A stretch of DNA of 64,000 bases from Flavobacterium haoranii (GTDB lineage Bacteria; Bacteroidota; Bacteroidia; Flavobacteriales; Flavobacteriaceae). Both the position numbers and the translations under genes were made by a program. The first letter of the stretch is position 1. Every line of letters begins with the position of its first letter. Location: NCBI GenBank assembly GCA_003246205.1, contig QKBC01000009.1, positions 124,001 to 188,000 of the forward strand, in the 5' to 3' direction. The notes beneath the pieces are model-generated. The model was not told where the DNA came from. It was given only the letters and a program-made list of their open reading frames with translations, and searched no databases. Shown in pieces: positions 1 through 8,489 of the stretch.

Positions 1-732
1 TCTACAGCAAGTACAGAAAGAATGAGAATAAACTCAGGTGGTTATATAGGAATTGGAACTACAAACCCTTTACAAAGACTTCACTTAAATGGAAACGAAT
101 ACATACAAAATGGGTTCTTAACAATTGGCATATCCGCACCATCAAACACATTCAGTAATTTACAAGTTCACAATTCTGCTATAATGGTATCCGGAACGAA
201 CGGAGCTGGCGGCCCGATGATTGTTTTTAGCGATAATGTTAATAGTACTGCTTATCCTAATGGTCGCTGGGGAATTGAATACGTTCCAAATAAAGGGTTA
301 AATTTTTGGCAGCCTTGGAATCCAAGTACAGGTGGTGGTGGTAACTATTTTATGTTACTAAAAGATGACGGAAAAGTAGGCATCGGAACAGAAAATACAC
401 CTTCAATAGTTGGTTCTGCAGATATCAGTGCCTATAAACTTTATGTAAAAGGAGGTATTCTAACAGAAGAAGTGAGAGTAAGAACAGGTTGGGCTGACTA
501 TGTCTTTGCTGATGATTATGACTTAAAACCACTATCTGAAGTTGAAAATTTTATTTCAGAAAATAAACACTTACCTAATGTTCCATCCTCACAACAAGTT
601 GAAGAAGAAGGCATTAGTTTAGGCGAAATATGTAAAATTCAACAAGAAAAAATTGAAGAGTTAACGCTTTATATTATTGAACAAAATAAGCGTATAGAGG
701 CTTTAGAAGCCAAAATGAATGACAATAATTAA
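1..732 (+). CDS. Tail-fibre-like repeat protein, C-terminal part (cut by window edge)
   Basis: The reading frame is open from the first base, so the true start lies upstream; the first internal ATG is at 22. Visible are two 'GIGT' repeats (GIGTTNP near the start and KVGIGTEN in the middle), which recur in large Bacteroidota surface proteins resembling phage tail fibres. The last 90 residues form the module that usually ends such proteins: LYVKGGILTEEV, WADYVFADDYDL, FISENKHLPNVPS, then a coiled coil of about 30 residues rich in Glu, Lys, Ile and Leu. This end resembles the chaperone-like tail of tail-spike proteins, but I see no evidence that it is self-cleaving. No T9SS signal is present. 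Role is probably surface or extracellular; substrate unknown. The subtilisin gene follows 30 bases later and may be co-transcribed. Confidence 0.75.
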   Translation, partial: STASTERMRINSGGYIGIGTTNPLQRLHLNGNEYIQNGFLTIGISAPSNTFSNLQVHNSAIMVSGTNGAGGPMIVFSDNVNSTAYPNGRWGIEYVPNKGLNFWQPWNPSTGGGGNYFMLLKDDGKVGIGTENTPSIVGSADISAYKLYVKGGILTEEVRVRTGWADYVFADDYDLKPLSEVENFISENKHLPNVPSSQQVEEEGISLGEICKIQQEKIEELTLYIIEQNKRIEALEAKMNDNN

Positions 733-762
733 ATCATAGTTTAATCTTTAAAATATTAAATT

Positions 763-2700
763 ATGAAAAAAATAAAACTAATAATCAGAGCCTTCTTCTT
801 TCTAGTCTCATTACAATCAATAGCTCAAGAAAAAATAGATCCTATCTTACTTAATGAGATTAATAGTTCCGATAAAGAGTATTTTTCTGCTATTATAATG
901 CTACAAGATCAGGCAGATATTGCAACTTTGAGTGAAGAGTTAGAAGGGCAAACAAGAGAATTTACTCATCAACAAGTTGTTGAAAGTTTACAAAAAAAAG
1001 CACAATCAACGCAAACTAGTCTAAATCAATATCTTTCCGATAATGATAGTGTTAAAGAATATCAAAATCTTTGGATAATAAATGCAATAATTGTGGTTGC
1101 ACAAAAAAGTATTATACTAAATTTAAGTCAAAGGGAAGATGTTGGTTATATTTATCTAAACTATGAGATAGAATATATTGAACCTGTTGAACAACAAAAC
1201 TCTTTAGAGATAGCAACCTCAATTGAACCTGGATTACAATTAATAAATGCTGATTGTTTATGGAGCCAAGGAATAACAGGTGCAGGAAGAATTGTCTCTA
1301 ACCTTGACACAGGTGTAGATGGACATCACCCTGCATTAACAAATAAATGGAGAGGTAATACTCCTGGGATTACAATAGGAGAATCTTGGTTTGATCCAAA
1401 CGGAATCTCTCCCTCATTTCCAAGCGATTCTGGCATACATGGAACACATACAATGGGAACAATGGTTGGTAGCACACCTGGTGATATTATTGGTGTCGCT
1501 TATGATGCCCAATGGATTGCTGCTGCTGTAATTGATATAGGTGGCTTAAGTGGCACTATTGCAAATGCATTATTAGCATTTCAATGGTCTGCAGATCCTG
1601 ATGGAAATCCTGCAACAGTAACAGACGTACCTGATGTAAGCTCTAACTCCTGGGGACTTAGTCCTATATATGGACATGTTCCAACAGCATGCGACAATAC
1701 ATTTTGGTCAGCTATTGATAATCTAGAAGCAGCCACAGTTGTTGTTGTATTTGCTGCAGGAAATGAAGGATCCGGTTCAAGCACTCTTAGAACACCTGCT
1801 GACAGAGCAACTACATTATTAAACGGGTTTTCTGTTGGAGCTTTAGACACTACTGGTAGCAACATTGCTAGTTATAGTAGCAGAGGACCATCTCTATGTT
1901 CCGGACCTGCTATTCAATTAATTAAACCTGAAGTTGTTGCTAGAGGATCATCTGTACGTTCATCTATACCCGGTGGAGGTTATACCAATCTTAGCGGTAC
2001 TTCAATGGCAACACCTCATGTCTCTGGAGCAGTTGCTTTATTAAGACAAGTTAATCCAAATGCAACAGTAAATCAAATTAAAACAGCTCTAATGCAATCA
2101 GCAATAGATTTAGGAATAGCAGGAGAAGATAATGACTATGGACATGGCTTAATTGATGTTTGTTTAGCCGCAACTCTTATAACTCCTTGTCCCACAACTC
2201 TTAATATCTCTACTAACATAATTCCTCCAACTGTTGATACACAACAAGCCTCTTCAACAATCAATGCTTCCAACACCATAAATAGTGGTGCTACAGGCAT
2301 CTATCATGCCGGCGATGAAGTATTATTGTCTAATGGGTTTACATCTATCAATGGTTCTATATTCCGAGGCTATATTGAAGGCTGTACAAATAATTTTGCT
2401 GCCAGAAATATTCCTATAACCTCTATAATTAATTCAGAAGAAAGCCTAGAACCTCAAACTTTAAATGAATATATTAAAGTTGCTCCTAATCCAAGTAATG
2501 GTTCTTTCAATATTTCTTTAGATCAATTACAAGAAGGCAGAATCGAAATATTAGACCTATACGGAATACCTATCTATAAATCTGAGTTTAAAAACCAAAA
2601 TATAATTAACATTAATATTCAGGATAAACCAAAAGGAATATACATTCTAAAAATATATTCTAATGATCAGATTTATACCAATAAGATTATAAAAGAATAA
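763..2700 (+). CDS. Secreted S8 (subtilisin-like) serine peptidase with T9SS type A signal
   Basis: A 645-residue secreted protease. A signal peptide (about 1-21, ending SIAQ) is followed by a propeptide-like region to about 150. The S8 domain follows, with catalytic Asp182 (LDTGVD), His226 (HGTHT), oxyanion Asn334 (AAGNEG) and Ser414 (SGTSMATPHVSG). Residues about 475-550 (ATGIYHAGDEVLLSNGF, then SINGSIFRGYIEGC) resemble the '3-coathanger stack' module of Bacteroidota exoproteins. The last 75 residues, from VAPNPSNGSF, are a T9SS type A sorting domain, so export through the type IX system and surface anchoring or release are expected. All catalytic residues are intact. A strong hairpin terminator follows the stop codon. 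The substrate cannot be told from sequence. Confidence 0.93.
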   Translation: MKKIKLIIRAFFFLVSLQSIAQEKIDPILLNEINSSDKEYFSAIIMLQDQADIATLSEELEGQTREFTHQQVVESLQKKAQSTQTSLNQYLSDNDSVKEYQNLWIINAIIVVAQKSIILNLSQREDVGYIYLNYEIEYIEPVEQQNSLEIATSIEPGLQLINADCLWSQGITGAGRIVSNLDTGVDGHHPALTNKWRGNTPGITIGESWFDPNGISPSFPSDSGIHGTHTMGTMVGSTPGDIIGVAYDAQWIAAAVIDIGGLSGTIANALLAFQWSADPDGNPATVTDVPDVSSNSWGLSPIYGHVPTACDNTFWSAIDNLEAATVVVVFAAGNEGSGSSTLRTPADRATTLLNGFSVGALDTTGSNIASYSSRGPSLCSGPAIQLIKPEVVARGSSVRSSIPGGGYTNLSGTSMATPHVSGAVALLRQVNPNATVNQIKTALMQSAIDLGIAGEDNDYGHGLIDVCLAATLITPCPTTLNISTNIIPPTVDTQQASSTINASNTINSGATGIYHAGDEVLLSNGFTSINGSIFRGYIEGCTNNFAARNIPITSIINSEESLEPQTLNEYIKVAPNPSNGSFNISLDQLQEGRIEILDLYGIPIYKSEFKNQNIININIQDKPKGIYILKIYSNDQIYTNKIIKE

Positions 2701-2711
2701 CTAAAAAACAA

Positions 2712-2741
2712 AAAAAGCTGCCTGAATTCAGGCAGCTTTTT
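2712..2741. terminator. Bidirectional intrinsic terminator
   Basis: A perfect inverted repeat, GCTGCCTGAATTCAGGCAGC, is flanked by A5 on the left and T5 on the right. It can therefore end both the S8 peptidase transcript (+) and the convergent acyl-CoA dehydrogenase transcript (-). Confidence 0.9.
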
Positions 2742-2779
2742 CACAATCAAACATTTTATAACCTTAGTTAAATAAAATA

Positions 2780-3922
2780 TTATTCTTTTAAAATATTTCG
2801 AGAAATAACTAATTTTTGTATTTCAGTTGTTCCCTCTCCTATTGTACATAATTTAGAATCGCGATAGAATTTTTCAACCGGAAAATCTTTAGTATACCCG
2901 TAACCTCCATGAATTTGAATAGCATCTGTAGAAACTTTTACACTCACTTCAGAGGCATACATTTTAGCCATAGCTCCTAATTTTGTAACTGGCTTATTAT
3001 TATTTTTCAAATAAGCTGCTTTATGTAACAGTAGTTCAGAAGCTTCTATCTCTGTAGCCATATCTGCTAATTTGAATCCGATTGCTTGAAAATCACTAAT
3101 TGGTTTACCGAATTGATGACGTTCTTTCGAATATTTTAAAGCTGCCTCATAAGCTCCTTTAGCAATACCTAAAGAAAGGGCTCCAATGGATATTCTACCG
3201 CCATCTAAAACTTTCATGGCTTGAACAAAACCTTCCCCGACTTCTCCTAAACGATTAGCATCAGGTACTATACAATTATCAAAAATAAGCTCAGCTGTTT
3301 CACTAGCTCTCATCCCCAACTTATTTTCCTTTTTACCGGAAGAAAAACCAAGTGTCCCTTTTTCTATTACAAAGGCCGTCATACCCCGTGAATCTCCTTT
3401 TTCTCCTGTTCTGGCAATTACCACTGCCACGTTCCCGGAAATGGCATGTGTAATAAAATTTTTAGCACCATTAAACACCCAATTATCACCTTGCTTAACG
3501 GCCGTAGTATTCATTCCTCCTGCATCAGAACCTGTATTATGCTCTGTTAATCCCCAAGCTCCAATCCATTCACCAGTCGCTAATTTGGGAATCCATCTTT
3601 TCTTTTGTTCTTCATTTGCAAATGTCAAAATATGATTGGTACAAAGCGAATTATGGGCAGCAACAGAAAGTCCTATAGAGGAATCCACTTTTGAGATTTC
3701 TTCAATAATTGTAATGTATTCGTGATAGCCTAAACCGGAACCTCCTAATTCTTCCGGAACCAACACTCCCATGAATCCCATTTGACCTAATTTTTTAAAA
3801 AGCTCAACCGGAAAAATTTGGGCTTCATCCCATTCCATAATATAAGGCCTAATGTGAACTTCTGCAAAATCCCGAATAGATTCCGCAATCATTTTTTGAG
3901 TTTCAGTATATTCAAAATTCAT
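2780..3922 (-). CDS. Acyl-CoA dehydrogenase
   Basis: A 380-residue FAD-dependent acyl-CoA dehydrogenase, cytoplasmic, oxidising the alpha-beta bond of acyl-CoA thioesters in fatty-acid or branched-chain amino-acid breakdown. Family signatures are present: [17 protein letters not shown] around 125-140, the FAD/substrate segment [36 protein letters not shown], and the catalytic base Glu363 in IGEGTTEIQ. Length is standard. It is the last gene of a minus-strand run and starts 20 bases after the helix-hairpin-helix gene, suggesting co-transcription with the amino-acid transporter; short- or branched-chain substrates are plausible, but the sequence does not settle chain length. Confidence 0.93.
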   Translation of the reverse strand: MNFEYTETQKMIAESIRDFAEVHIRPYIMEWDEAQIFPVELFKKLGQMGFMGVLVPEELGGSGLGYHEYITIIEEISKVDSSIGLSVAAHNSLCTNHILTFANEEQKKRWIPKLATGEWIGAWGLTEHNTGSDAGGMNTTAVKQGDNWVFNGAKNFITHAISGNVAVVIARTGEKGDSRGMTAFVIEKGTLGFSSGKKENKLGMRASETAELIFDNCIVPDANRLGEVGEGFVQAMKVLDGGRISIGALSLGIAKGAYEAALKYSKERHQFGKPISDFQAIGFKLADMATEIEASELLLHKAAYLKNNNKPVTKLGAMAKMYASEVSVKVSTDAIQIHGGYGYTKDFPVEKFYRDSKLCTIGEGTTEIQKLVISRNILKE

Positions 3923-3942
3923 CTTTAGAAATGCTTATTTTT

Positions 3943-4830
3943 TTAGATTTCCAAATATAAAGCTATTATTTTTATTTTTTCAACAGGAAAATCATTTATT
4001 TTTGTTAAATCTTCAATATTCTGAATTTCACCATTCATACTTCTATACGTAACAATACTTCTGGCTAGTTTGTAGTTAAAATAAGGAAAAGATGCTAACT
4101 CTTTAACCGAAGCCGAATTAATATTAATCTTCTTGACAACCATACTATTATAGTCTGAAATAAAGAAACCTTCTTTAATTCTATCATAAACTTCGGGGAC
4201 AATTCCCCAAACATATTGTAATTGTTCAATTGAGACGAAGGCTCCGAACTTTTCTTTTTCTTTTAATATAATATCTGAGATTTTATCTCCAATTCCATAG
4301 ACTTTCATCCAATCTTCTTTGGATGCTAAATTGGCATCTATTAAATTAACTGATTTTGATTGAGAATCTAAAAACTTGTGATTGGAATTATTTTGTTGTG
4401 CTGTTTTTTGTTTTACCCAATCCGGAAATTTAAAATAAGGAGAAATTATTGCTAGTAATGAGTCTGAAACTCCTGTTACTTTTTGAAATTCTTTAGCTGA
4501 ATTAACAAATTTTCCTTGAGCTCTGAATTTGTGAAGTTTGTCTATTTCCTGAACAGACATTCCTAGTATATATCCCTTATAATCCGTTACAAAATTAGGA
4601 TTAAAAGGATAAATTTTAGGTTTAGTATTTGTTTGAATTCCTTTTAATGAGTCTATTTCTTTCTGAACGGCTAACCATTGTTTTTCTTTTTCAGAAAATT
4701 TATAATCTGCAAGATTTCTACTTTTATAAAAATAATAACAAACCTGGACTAAAAGGATTAGCATGGTTAAAATAAAAATCCCACTTCTGTGTTCAGACGA
4801 ATACATAAAGTAGGATTTTAATTTCTTCAT
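3943..4830 (-). CDS. Membrane-anchored helix-hairpin-helix protein (ComEA-like)
   Basis: 295 residues. An N-terminal membrane segment (about 18-34, IFILTMLILLVQVCYYF) is followed by a charged stretch and then three helix-hairpin-helix-like units: around 105-135 (KEFQKVTGVSD), 165-225 (NLIDANLASKEDWMKVYGIG) and 230-295 (ININSASVKELASFPYFNYK). The pattern ININSAS-x-KEL is typical of ComEA-type HhH domains, which bind DNA without sequence specificity. The family is widespread and poorly studied in Flavobacteriaceae; a role in DNA uptake or envelope DNA binding is an inference. It sits 22 bases after the MetS-type gene and 20 before the acyl-CoA dehydrogenase gene. Confidence 0.8.
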   Translation of the reverse strand: MKKLKSYFMYSSEHRSGIFILTMLILLVQVCYYFYKSRNLADYKFSEKEKQWLAVQKEIDSLKGIQTNTKPKIYPFNPNFVTDYKGYILGMSVQEIDKLHKFRAQGKFVNSAKEFQKVTGVSDSLLAIISPYFKFPDWVKQKTAQQNNSNHKFLDSQSKSVNLIDANLASKEDWMKVYGIGDKISDIILKEKEKFGAFVSIEQLQYVWGIVPEVYDRIKEGFFISDYNSMVVKKININSASVKELASFPYFNYKLARSIVTYRSMNGEIQNIEDLTKINDFPVEKIKIIALYLEI

Positions 4831-4852
4831 ATATATTTTCTTTTAGCAGAAA

Positions 4853-5008
4853 CTATTCTGATTGTCTTTCTTGAACATCATCGTTTTCACTATAAGAATC
4901 CGGTTCTTGTTTAGGCGGAGTTGTTAATACTTTATAGAAAAAGTAACTCGCAAAGGCTATAACAATGCCTTGTGCACAAACCATAGTGATTATTGCTGTT
5001 GTATTCAT
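4853..5008 (-). CDS. MetS-type small subunit of an NSS amino-acid transporter
   Basis: A 51-residue protein. Residues 5-26 (AIITMVCAQGIVIAFASYFF) form one membrane helix, followed by a short acidic tail (DSYSENDDVQERQSE). Size, single helix and position right after an NSS transporter match the MetS/MaAIMP family of small subunits, known as the partner of the MetP methionine/alanine importer in Corynebacterium. Its ATG overlaps the transporter stop as ATGA, which implies translational coupling and a fixed stoichiometry. The family assignment rests on size, topology and context; the helix sequence itself fits. I know of no direct functional data from Bacteroidota. Confidence 0.82.
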   Translation of the reverse strand: MNTTAIITMVCAQGIVIAFASYFFYKVLTTPPKQEPDSYSENDDVQERQSE

Positions 5009-6825
5009 AGTGTAGCTCTCCCTTCTTTAACACGTTTTTTATAAGCTAGATATACCACAAGTGAGATAAATATAAACAAACCTAACAATAACATTCTTCC
5101 TAAAAATTTGTAGAAAGCATTGTTAACAAAATCTCCTTTGGCAATAACATCATTAGGTTTTACAATATCACCTAATTTTACGGTCACTTTTTGATTCTTT
5201 GAAGCATCAAAATTATATTCTTTGTAATCGGTAAAGTTTACCCCTTTAATCTGTTTAGTTTCTTTATCAAAAACCTTTTTCTCACTATCAAAAGCAATCT
5301 TAACATGATTATCTGTTACATCAACTACTTTACCATCTTTTTCTCCTGCTGCATCAAAATTTTCTGCGCGGAACTCTTTAGCAAACCATTCTTTATTATA
5401 GGTATCATTATCTTTTACTTTATCAACCCAATCAGGCACGCTCGAAATCAATACCCAACCTAATAATAAAGGGGTCACTGTCAAAATAATATACTTGTAA
5501 ATTCCCGGTAACTTAATATCGGCTCCTTTGTTGATTTCAGCCCAACCTTTCTTAATACCGAATATATAAGAAAACAATACGGTTTCAAGGAATGCAAAAA
5601 CTACTAAACTTACTGTTCCTGCCCAATAATCGTATTGATCAAACAATCCTTCATTATAAAAAATCACTGTTGGTAACCCCATTATTAAGGCTAATGCTCC
5701 AAAAGACCAAGCCCCTTTTGTTTTACTCCATTTGAACTCATCTTGCATGAAGCCCATCCATGGCGTTCCCATAGCTAATGAAGAAGTAATTCCGGCAAAG
5801 AACAATAGCCCAAACCAAAATACCCCGGCAAAAACTGCTAATACAGAACCCCATTGTTGGAACAAATAAGGCATTGTTTGAAAAGCCATACCAAAACCGG
5901 CGTTTTGAATTACCCAATCCAATCCTAAATAACCAGCAGCAATAGGAATAACAATTAAACTTCCCAATACTACTTCAACAAACTCATTCATAAATCCGGC
6001 AGAAACTGCATTTAAAGCAATATCATCTTTCTCTCTTACATAAGCGGCATAACAATGAACTGTTCCCATTCCTACTGAAAGTGTAAAAAAGATTTGACCT
6101 GCAGCAGCCAACCATACTTTCGGATTCGATAAAGAATCAAATTGTGGTGTCCATAAGAAGTTTAAACCGTCCCAAGCATTAGCATCCGGAAAGATATCCG
6201 AAGCACCTGAAGTTCCTAAAGTTAAACCTCTGACAGCTAAAATAAAACCGAATAAAATCAATAACGGCATCCCTATTTTAGCTACTTTTTCAATTCCTCC
6301 TAAACCTTTAGAAAGAATATAAGTATTCAACAATAAACAGATTATATAAAAAACAACTGCCTCATACGGAATACCGGTTGTAGAATGAGATACATCAACA
6401 TAAGAATTAAAAAAACCGGCTACTTCTCCCTGACTCATTCCACTAAATGTTCCCGCTACCGAATGGTAAACATAAGACATTGTCCAAGATTCAATGTAGC
6501 AATAATATGAAGCAACTGCAATATTGGTAAAAATACCGAAAACACCAATGTATTTCCAGATTTTCCCTTTTGCCATTGTATCTAATATATAAGGTGTACT
6601 GTGATTTCCGAACTTTCCGCCATAACGTCCTGTTGACCATTCTATGAACAACAATGGAATTCCCATGACTAAGAAACATATCAAATAAGGAATAATAAAG
6701 GCTCCACCACCATTTTGTACTGCTTGAACCGGAAATCTTAAGAAATTCCCAAGTCCGACTGCATTACCAGCCATGGCTAAAATGAGCCCGACACGCGAAC
6801 CCCAAGAATCTGTTTTTGTCGACAT
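5005..6825 (-). CDS. Sodium-dependent NSS/SNF family amino-acid transporter with a long insert before TM12
   Basis: A 606-residue inner-membrane Na+ symporter of the LeuT/MhsT family. The TM1 signature GSRVGLILAMAGNAVGLGNF contains the unwound Na+/substrate site; further helices follow the family order (SVGMGTVHCYAAY, GLLFFAGITSSLAMG). The substrate is probably a neutral or aromatic amino acid; the MetS-type partner makes methionine or alanine candidates. Unusually, about 108 hydrophilic residues (roughly 467-574) separate the last two helices, on the side that is extracytoplasmic in LeuT; this insert has beta-rich segments (GKVVDVTDNHVKIAFDS, VTVKLGDIVKPNDVIAKGDF). A consensus promoter lies just upstream. 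First gene of a probable four-gene operon. Confidence 0.92.
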   Translation of the reverse strand: MSTKTDSWGSRVGLILAMAGNAVGLGNFLRFPVQAVQNGGGAFIIPYLICFLVMGIPLLFIEWSTGRYGGKFGNHSTPYILDTMAKGKIWKYIGVFGIFTNIAVASYYCYIESWTMSYVYHSVAGTFSGMSQGEVAGFFNSYVDVSHSTTGIPYEAVVFYIICLLLNTYILSKGLGGIEKVAKIGMPLLILFGFILAVRGLTLGTSGASDIFPDANAWDGLNFLWTPQFDSLSNPKVWLAAAGQIFFTLSVGMGTVHCYAAYVREKDDIALNAVSAGFMNEFVEVVLGSLIVIPIAAGYLGLDWVIQNAGFGMAFQTMPYLFQQWGSVLAVFAGVFWFGLLFFAGITSSLAMGTPWMGFMQDEFKWSKTKGAWSFGALALIMGLPTVIFYNEGLFDQYDYWAGTVSLVVFAFLETVLFSYIFGIKKGWAEINKGADIKLPGIYKYIILTVTPLLLGWVLISSVPDWVDKVKDNDTYNKEWFAKEFRAENFDAAGEKDGKVVDVTDNHVKIAFDSEKKVFDKETKQIKGVNFTDYKEYNFDASKNQKVTVKLGDIVKPNDVIAKGDFVNNAFYKFLGRMLLLGLFIFISLVVYLAYKKRVKEGRATL

Positions 6826-6850
6826 ATTATAGTTTTGGTTGTTAATTCCC

Positions 6851-6880
6851 CAAAGATACTAATTCTTAACAAAAAACAAA
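6851..6880 (-). promoter_or_regulatory. Promoter of the NSS transporter operon
   Basis: On the minus strand TTTG, 18 bases, then TATCTTTG: a good match to the Bacteroidota consensus TTTG-N19-TAnnTTTG. The predicted transcript start leaves a leader of about 20 bases before the ATG. Confidence 0.75.
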
Positions 6881-6909
6881 GAAAAGTTAATTTTAAGCTA
6901 AAGTTGGCT

Positions 6910-7131
6910 TTACAAATCAAATACTGAACTTCTCTTGGTGTAAATCATATCTTTAAGCTTAAGCAAAAAAGCTAACGTAAGATAAAATCCAAACCCCATA
7001 CCTACGGTAATAAAAGTTATATAAATGAAAAACAAACGCACATTTGTTGCCCGCATTCCCAATCGTTCTGCAAATCGGGATGCTACAAAAAAACCATGTT
7101 TTTCAAAAAAATGAAGCAGTTTATAAATCAT
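6910..7131 (-). CDS. PspC domain protein, short flavobacterial form
   Basis: 73 residues. The core resembles PspC: a polar start (MIYKLLHFFEKHGFFVASRFAERLG), the segment MRATNVRLFFIYITFITVG leading into a membrane helix, and a polar tail (KLKDMIYTKRSSVFDL). Members of this short form are annotated as PspC family proteins; in proteobacteria PspC is a membrane sensor of envelope stress, but for this form the function is unknown. It starts 15 bases after the DUF2851 gene and is probably co-transcribed with it. A membrane location is likely. Confidence 0.75.
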   Translation of the reverse strand: MIYKLLHFFEKHGFFVASRFAERLGMRATNVRLFFIYITFITVGMGFGFYLTLAFLLKLKDMIYTKRSSVFDL

Positions 7132-7146
7132 GGTTTAAAGGTAGCA

Positions 7147-8415
7147 TTATTTTTTTAAAAGTTGAATCCCGACTGCACATTTTAAACATTGTTTTGTATC
7201 ACAGTATTTCTTCTTCAGTTGCAATAAAGCCTGCGAATCATACGCGTTTTTATTCTCTATTCCTAAAGTTTTGAATTTATCCAGAATGACATTCTTTTCA
7301 GCTTTTAGTTTTTGCAAAAACACAATCATTTCCTCCGAAACATCTTTATTTAGTTTTTTAGAATAAGTGTATTGCAAAGGAATAATAGCATTTATAAGTA
7401 AGAGTTCTATAAAATCAGGTGAAAGTTTTCTCTCTTTTGACTTACTCTGTCTATCAAAATTATAATGACCATTCCAATAATCAGAAACTTTAACATCAAA
7501 AAAGGCCATTGCTTTTTCTAGTGAATCTATCTGATTTACTAAAGAAAAGAAATTAGAAGATTGATGAAATAAAGCGGCTAATTGTGCCAAACGAATTGTC
7601 GGAAAATTATCCGGACGTAATTTATAAAATTGTAAATACGCATTTGGAATAGCTTTTAAACCATACTTTATTTGTGAATAATTCCAAATATTCTGCAATT
7701 GCCTTGGATAATTATCTTCAAAATTTTGTTCTAACAAACCTGCAATCCCGAAAAACAAAGCCTCTAAATTTATTTTTTCAAAACGTTCTTTTCGTAAAAC
7801 TGCAACAGGAATTTCTTTCAGTATATTCAAAAAAGCTTCTCCATTAGTGTTAAGCCCAAAATTCTTCGCTAAAACGGCTATAAAAGTCGCTTCCCAATCT
7901 TGTTGCAAACTCTCAAACAATTGACTAATTCCAACCGAACGTTCTTCCAAACGCTCAAAAAACAACCGTTCTTTCCAATTTTCCAAAAGAAAAGTATCAA
8001 CCGAAGCAATTGAATTTTCACAATTTATCCATTGTTTAGCGGCTAATAAACTGTTGATTCTTTGAATTAAAAAGCGGTCTACACTATTTCGAAGCTCTAA
8101 AACCGGAATTTCAGAATTATCTTTTCGATATACTTCTGTATCGTGTTCCCAAACTACATGCAAAATGACATTATCATAATTTATGTCAGTTTGATGATGG
8201 TGTAAATACCAATCGGATGATTTAACGTGGATTTCAATATTTCCAGCCCATTTTTGGTCACCAATAAGCATTTGGGCATTAAAAAAGTCCGGACCGGAAG
8301 TCTGTAAATAGGAACCAAATTGAAATACTTCAATTTTTTCTCCTTTTGTAGTAAATAAACGAGTAACATCAACTTGCCTGTGTAACCACAAGTAGTGCAA
8401 AATAATTTCTTTCAT
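7147..8415 (-). CDS. DUF2851 family protein
   Basis: 422 residues, no signal peptide, no membrane helix; presumably cytoplasmic. It shows the conserved start of DUF2851 (MKEIILHYLWLHRQVD, SGPDFFNAQM, KWAGNIEIHVKSSDWYLHHH, YDNVILHVVWEHDTEV). The C-terminus has paired cysteines (KKYCDTKQCLKCAVG), suggesting a bound metal. The N-terminal pattern of Asp, His and Glu residues has a nuclease-like look, but that is my inference and no activity is established for the family. It is the first gene of a minus-strand pair with the PspC-like gene and diverges from the PNGase F-like gene across 74 bases. Confidence 0.85.
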   Translation of the reverse strand: MKEIILHYLWLHRQVDVTRLFTTKGEKIEVFQFGSYLQTSGPDFFNAQMLIGDQKWAGNIEIHVKSSDWYLHHHQTDINYDNVILHVVWEHDTEVYRKDNSEIPVLELRNSVDRFLIQRINSLLAAKQWINCENSIASVDTFLLENWKERLFFERLEERSVGISQLFESLQQDWEATFIAVLAKNFGLNTNGEAFLNILKEIPVAVLRKERFEKINLEALFFGIAGLLEQNFEDNYPRQLQNIWNYSQIKYGLKAIPNAYLQFYKLRPDNFPTIRLAQLAALFHQSSNFFSLVNQIDSLEKAMAFFDVKVSDYWNGHYNFDRQSKSKERKLSPDFIELLLINAIIPLQYTYSKKLNKDVSEEMIVFLQKLKAEKNVILDKFKTLGIENKNAYDSQALLQLKKKYCDTKQCLKCAVGIQLLKK

Positions 8416-8460
8416 AATAAATCTGTATGGCGTATATAAGTGCTAAAGTAATCAAAGTTT

Positions 8461-8468
8461 TATATTTG
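8461..8468 (+). promoter_or_regulatory. Promoter -7 element of the PNGase F-like gene
   Basis: TATATTTG matches TAnnTTTG exactly and lies 22 bases before the ATG. No clear TTG is seen at the -33 position, so this is a partial match. Confidence 0.5.
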
Positions 8469-8489
8469 TAAAAACAATCCAACCAAAAA

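Noticed and set aside
450..732. Self-cleaving S74 peptidase domain at the end of the first protein
   Set aside because: The tail resembles the chaperone-like end in style only; the Ser-Lys catalytic pattern of S74 domains is not evident.
1581..1865. 94-codon antisense frame within the first S8 peptidase gene
   Set aside because: It is fully inside a strong coding sequence, without similarity, promoter or own domain.
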